Source: Zunongwangia pacifica (GTDB lineage: Bacteria; Bacteroidota; Bacteroidia; Flavobacteriales; Flavobacteriaceae). From it: a stretch of DNA of 64,000 nucleotides. Positions 61,801-64,000 of the stretch are shown here, piece by piece. The notes beneath the pieces are model-generated. The model was not told the DNA's origin, did no database searches, and saw nothing but the letters and a program-made list of their open reading frames with translations. The translations under genes and the position numbers were made by a program. The stretch covers positions 62,001 through 126,000 of the forward strand of contig NZ_JAKHSK010000001.1 of the NCBI RefSeq assembly GCF_023499215.1. The letters are read 5' to 3'. Each line of letters begins with the position of its first letter. Position 1 is the first letter of the stretch.

Positions 61801-61934
61801 GAGACGTTAACGATGAAGAGTCTAAAGTTTCTAAATTACAAAAAGATGATAGAACTTATCATTTACTTGAAAGTATAGGTACAAAGCCAAACGTAATGTA
61901 TCAGGCTAAGATTACCAATACCGCTGAAGCATAA
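58869..61934 (+). CDS. actB: Alternative complex III subunit ActB (molybdopterin-like and Fe-S)
   Basis: 1021 residues. A twin-arginine motif (SRRDFLKYVG, Arg51-Arg52) and a lipobox-like LAAC (Cys70) suggest Tat export and lipid anchoring. The long middle (75-700) resembles the molybdopterin oxidoreductase fold, which in ACIII holds no cofactor. The C-terminal domain has ferredoxin-type Fe-S motifs starting CTGCGACVISC (Cys767), then CQHCNHAPCETVCP, CVGTRYCANNCPYK and CSMCIQM with CSAACDTGA. Electrons from menaquinol run through these clusters to the ActA hemes. Confidence 0.94.
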   Translation: MSSNKKYWKSVEELKGSSVVETLKQKEFAEEIPVDEFLGDKDSLSNSKTSRRDFLKYVGFSTAAASLAACEGPVVKSIPYVVQPERIVPGVANYYASTIANGFDFQSVLVKTREGRPIKIENNDLAKVKAGGGARVNASVLSLYDKKRVKRPMIDGKNVSWEEFDRQVGAAINGVSGDIVLLTQTFASPSTTKLIQEFSAKYPNVKHVVYDAVSEDAALSAFESRYGRRALPNYDFTEAETIVSIGADFLGDWQGGGYDVSYAKSRIPKNGKMSRHVQFESNLSLAGAKADKRVPVKPSQQKAILASLYGYIVGGSSTSELPSNIDDAVVKAASQLRKSGSKGVVVSGIPDADAQSLVLAINEALGSSIMDTNNARMTRQGNSAQVAELVKQMNSGSVGALMMVGVNPAYSLPNATEFVEGLKNVEVSVSFTMKEDETAKLCKYIAATPHYLESWGDIQFTDNQFSLMQPTIRPLFDTRQFQECLLKWSGNSQSYHDYIKETWSGNLNGGWNQALHDGVFEGSSPVAVTSAEGITASNNDASSLRKLSASSQEESEFELTLYTKVSMGDGEQANNPWLQELPDPITRTTWDNYLMISKVDADKLDLENEIVSNGALNGSYVNVTVGDTTVKNVPVIIQPGQAKGSVALALGYGKKEGMQKEMQVGVNAYPLYKNFSAFQNVSISKAEGVHEFASVQMQSTLAGRDDIVKETTLSVLTSKSKHEWNSVPEVDYNHQEIPVSDKKADIWRSFDRSIGHHFNLSIDLNACTGCGACVISCHSENNVPVVGKDEVRKFRDMHWLRIDRYYSAGDTFVEEQEKLKNLPAFDTYDVIEDPSYDNPQVAFQPVMCQHCNHAPCETVCPVAATSHGRQGQNQMIYNRCVGTRYCANNCPYKVRRFNWFNYAQNEEFDYHMNNDLGRMVLNPDVVVRSRGVMEKCSMCIQMTQKTILDAKREGRPVKDGEFRTACSAACDTGAIVFGDVNDEESKVSKLQKDDRTYHLLESIGTKPNVMYQAKITNTAEA

Positions 61935-61967
61935 TAATTAAGTAATAAGAATCAATTTTAAAGAAAT

Positions 61968-63785
61968 ATGTCGTCACATTACGAAGCACCTATAAGAGAA
62001 CCTCTTGTTACCGGAGAGAAAACTTATCATGATATAAGTGTTGAAGTAGGAGCGCCTGTACTTGGTAGAGCTAATAAGACCTGGTACATTGTATTTACAC
62101 TTGCCTTAATTGCATTTTTGTGGGGATTAGGTTGTATTATTTACACCGTTTCAACAGGAATCGGAGTTTGGGGATTGAACAAAACCATTGGTTGGGCCTG
62201 GGATATTACCAACTTCGTTTGGTGGGTAGGTATTGGGCACGCCGGAACGTTGATATCTGCAGTATTATTGTTATTTCGTCAAAAATGGAGAATGGCAGTA
62301 AACCGTTCTGCAGAGGCCATGACAATTTTTGCGGTGGTTCAGGCTGGTTTATTCCCTATTATCCACATGGGACGTCCTTGGTTAGCCTATTGGGTATTAC
62401 CAATTCCTAACCAGTTTGGTTCTTTATGGGTTAACTTTAACTCGCCACTGTTATGGGACGTGTTCGCAATTTCAACCTATTTATCGGTATCACTTGTTTT
62501 CTGGTGGACTGGTTTACTTCCAGATTTTGCAATGCTTCGTGATAGAACAACAAATGAATTTCAAAAGAAAATATACGGCATACTAAGTTTTGGATGGAGT
62601 GGTCGTGTAAAAGACTGGCAGCGTTTTGAAGAAGTTTCTTTAGTACTTGCTGGTTTAGCAACGCCTTTGGTACTTTCTGTACACACCATTGTATCGTTTG
62701 ACTTTGCCACATCAGTAGTTCCTGGTTGGCACAGTACCATTTTCCCACCTTATTTCGTTGCCGGTGCGATTTTCTCAGGATTTGCGATGGTACAGACCTT
62801 ACTTATTATCATGAGAAAAGTGGTTAACCTTCAGGACTATATTACGTTACTTCATATTGAATATATGAACAAAGTAATATTGTTAACCGGAGGTATCGTA
62901 TCTGTAGCATATATTACTGAATTTTTTATAGGTTGGTACTCTGGGACCAGTTATGAAAATTATACTTATTTGTCTTTCGGTGCAGCAACAGGGCCTTATG
63001 CCTGGGCATTTTGGGCATTAATTATATGTAACTTTGTAGTGCCATTAACATTGTGGGTTAAGAAACTTAGAAGAAATATTCTTTGGACGTTTATCGTGGC
63101 GCTGGTAATTAATATCGGGATGTGGTTTGAGCGTTTTGATATTATTGTGATCGATTTAAGTAAAGGTAGAACGCCTTCTTCTTGGGCGATGTTCTCTCCT
63201 ACTTTTGTTGATATTGGAGTTTTTATCGGTACTATAGGTTTCTTCTTTGTATTGTTCCTTCTTTATGCAAGAACGTTCCCTGTGATTGCTCAGGCTGAAG
63301 TAAAAACAATTTTGAAGTCTTCCGGAGAGTATTATAAAAATTTAAGAGCTAAACATGGTGATGATGTAGCCCATCATGTAGATAACGATCCAACTGCAAA
63401 AGAGCCTTCAGCAAATATTGAAGGGAAAAAAGATTTTTTTGGGGATACATCAACAGAAAAAGAGCCAGGTTCAGAGCATGTACCTACTGTTAATGCAGAT
63501 GCTCTGGGATTAACCGAAGCACAGAAAGATCGATTGGATGCAATGCTTGCCAGAATAGGTACCTATAATCCTAAACTGGAGAGTGCTGATAATTTACAAA
63601 AGCTAAATGGTGTAGGTCCTTTATTGGAGCAGCATTTACATCAGGTTGGTATTTACAAATACGATCAGGTAGCTAATTTAACCAAGGATGATTACATATT
63701 GCTTGATGAAGTTATTGAAAACTTCCCTATTATCGAAAACAGAGGTGATTGGAATACTCAGGCAACTGAATTAAAAAATAAATAA
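61968..63785 (+). CDS. actC: Alternative complex III subunit ActC (NrfD-like) with C-terminal HhH extension
   Basis: 605 residues. The NrfD-like quinone-binding membrane domain of about ten helices fills residues 1-450 (FVWWVGIGHAGTLISAVLLL, QAGLFPIIHMGRPW, SVHTIVSFDFATSVVPGWHS, MWFERFDIIV). The remainder is a soluble tail: an acidic linker (470-520), then a helix-hairpin-helix-like module at about 537-600 (LQKLNGVGPLLEQHLHQVGI and YKYDQVANLT). The tail faces the cytoplasm if the last helix has the usual orientation. Its role is unknown. The gene follows actB by 33 bp and precedes actD by 5 bp. Confidence 0.93.
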   Translation: MSSHYEAPIREPLVTGEKTYHDISVEVGAPVLGRANKTWYIVFTLALIAFLWGLGCIIYTVSTGIGVWGLNKTIGWAWDITNFVWWVGIGHAGTLISAVLLLFRQKWRMAVNRSAEAMTIFAVVQAGLFPIIHMGRPWLAYWVLPIPNQFGSLWVNFNSPLLWDVFAISTYLSVSLVFWWTGLLPDFAMLRDRTTNEFQKKIYGILSFGWSGRVKDWQRFEEVSLVLAGLATPLVLSVHTIVSFDFATSVVPGWHSTIFPPYFVAGAIFSGFAMVQTLLIIMRKVVNLQDYITLLHIEYMNKVILLTGGIVSVAYITEFFIGWYSGTSYENYTYLSFGAATGPYAWAFWALIICNFVVPLTLWVKKLRRNILWTFIVALVINIGMWFERFDIIVIDLSKGRTPSSWAMFSPTFVDIGVFIGTIGFFFVLFLLYARTFPVIAQAEVKTILKSSGEYYKNLRAKHGDDVAHHVDNDPTAKEPSANIEGKKDFFGDTSTEKEPGSEHVPTVNADALGLTEAQKDRLDAMLARIGTYNPKLESADNLQKLNGVGPLLEQHLHQVGIYKYDQVANLTKDDYILLDEVIENFPIIENRGDWNTQATELKNK

Positions 63786-63790
63786 TCAAG

Positions 63791-64000
63791 ATGGCATCAA
63801 AGACAATACACGCTATTTATAACGATGATGATCTGCTTTTACATGCAGTAAAGCAGGTTCGTGAAGCGCGCTATCATATTGGTGAAATTTATACACCTTT
63901 TCCTGTGCATGGCCTTGATAAGGCAGTAGGGGAGGCACCAACACGATTAGCTATAACTTCATTTTTGTACGGTATAACTGGATTATCAGTTGCTGTTTTG
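63791..64000 (+). CDS. actD: Alternative complex III subunit ActD (3' end cut by window edge)
   Basis: The first 70 codons are present from ATG 63791 (MASKTIHAIYNDDDLLLHAV, then KQVREARYHIGEIYTPFPVH). This is the DUF3341 signature; a membrane helix begins at ITSFLYGITGLSVAVL. ActD is a membrane subunit that contacts ActC at the inner face. It is translationally close to actC (5-bp gap). The rest of the gene lies outside the window. Confidence 0.9.
   Translation, partial: MASKTIHAIYNDDDLLLHAVKQVREARYHIGEIYTPFPVHGLDKAVGEAPTRLAITSFLYGITGLSVAVL

Noticed and set aside
1-64000. CRISPR arrays, prophage, toxin-antitoxin or defence systems
   Set aside because: No regularly spaced repeats, phage genes or recognisable defence families were found in the window.

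Overview
The window comes from a Bacteroidetes chromosome, most likely a marine member of the Flavobacteriaceae (Zunongwangia/Gramella-like). This rests on low GC, weak Shine-Dalgarno sites, promoters of the TTTG-N19-TAnnTTTG type, an alternative complex III operon, an animal-type UDP-glucose dehydrogenase, an UpxY antiterminator and lipoproteins with an acidic stretch after the lipid-bearing cysteine. The genus is an inference.

Layout. 1-9.2 kb (mostly minus strand) is core housekeeping: a cut DUF3050 gene, a tiny Cys-rich protein, glutaryl-CoA dehydrogenase, trmN6, tsf, rpsB, rpsI, rplM and polA. 9.3-17.5 kb holds a sugar transporter with a glycosylasparaginase, two envelope-type enzymes (metallophosphoesterase, NodB deacetylase), a cysteine-less thioredoxin-fold protein and a large DUF2723 membrane glycosyltransferase. 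A tRNA-Gln and an SLC13 permease follow, then a minus-strand YceI / porin / YceI group.

22.8-48.6 kb is one exopolysaccharide or capsule locus, all on the plus strand. It opens with the NusG-like regulator UpxY and a long leader containing an ops-like sequence. It then supplies precursors (GDP-mannose, PAPS through CysC/D/N/Q, UDP-glucuronate through Ugd, UDP-galacturonate through an epimerase). A dTDP-glucose route was lost, because rmlA is a clear pseudogene. Next come four acyltransferases, a Wzx flippase, a Wzy polymerase, two GT4 glycosyltransferases and an Alg14/Alg13 pair. The priming phosphoglycosyltransferase and the Wza/Wzc export pair follow. The locus ends with a probable surface lipoprotein and a YjbH/GfcD outer-membrane protein split into two separately secreted halves. 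The likely product is a Wzy-dependent, uronic-acid-containing, acetylated and perhaps sulfated polysaccharide.

48.6-64 kb returns to core genes: a phosphoesterase, a two-helix membrane protein, an AsmA-like protein, a universal stress protein, the rimP-nusA-infB operon with a terminator-like hairpin in its leader, a SPOR protein, and the start of the alternative complex III operon (actA, actB, actC, cut actD). ActC carries an unusual C-terminal helix-hairpin-helix extension.

Most promising observations: the split YjbH with its lipoprotein partner beside Wza/Wzc, the UpxY leader with an ops-like element, the ActC extension, the rimP-nusA leader attenuator and the rmlA decay. No CRISPR array, insertion sequence, phage or rRNA gene was seen.
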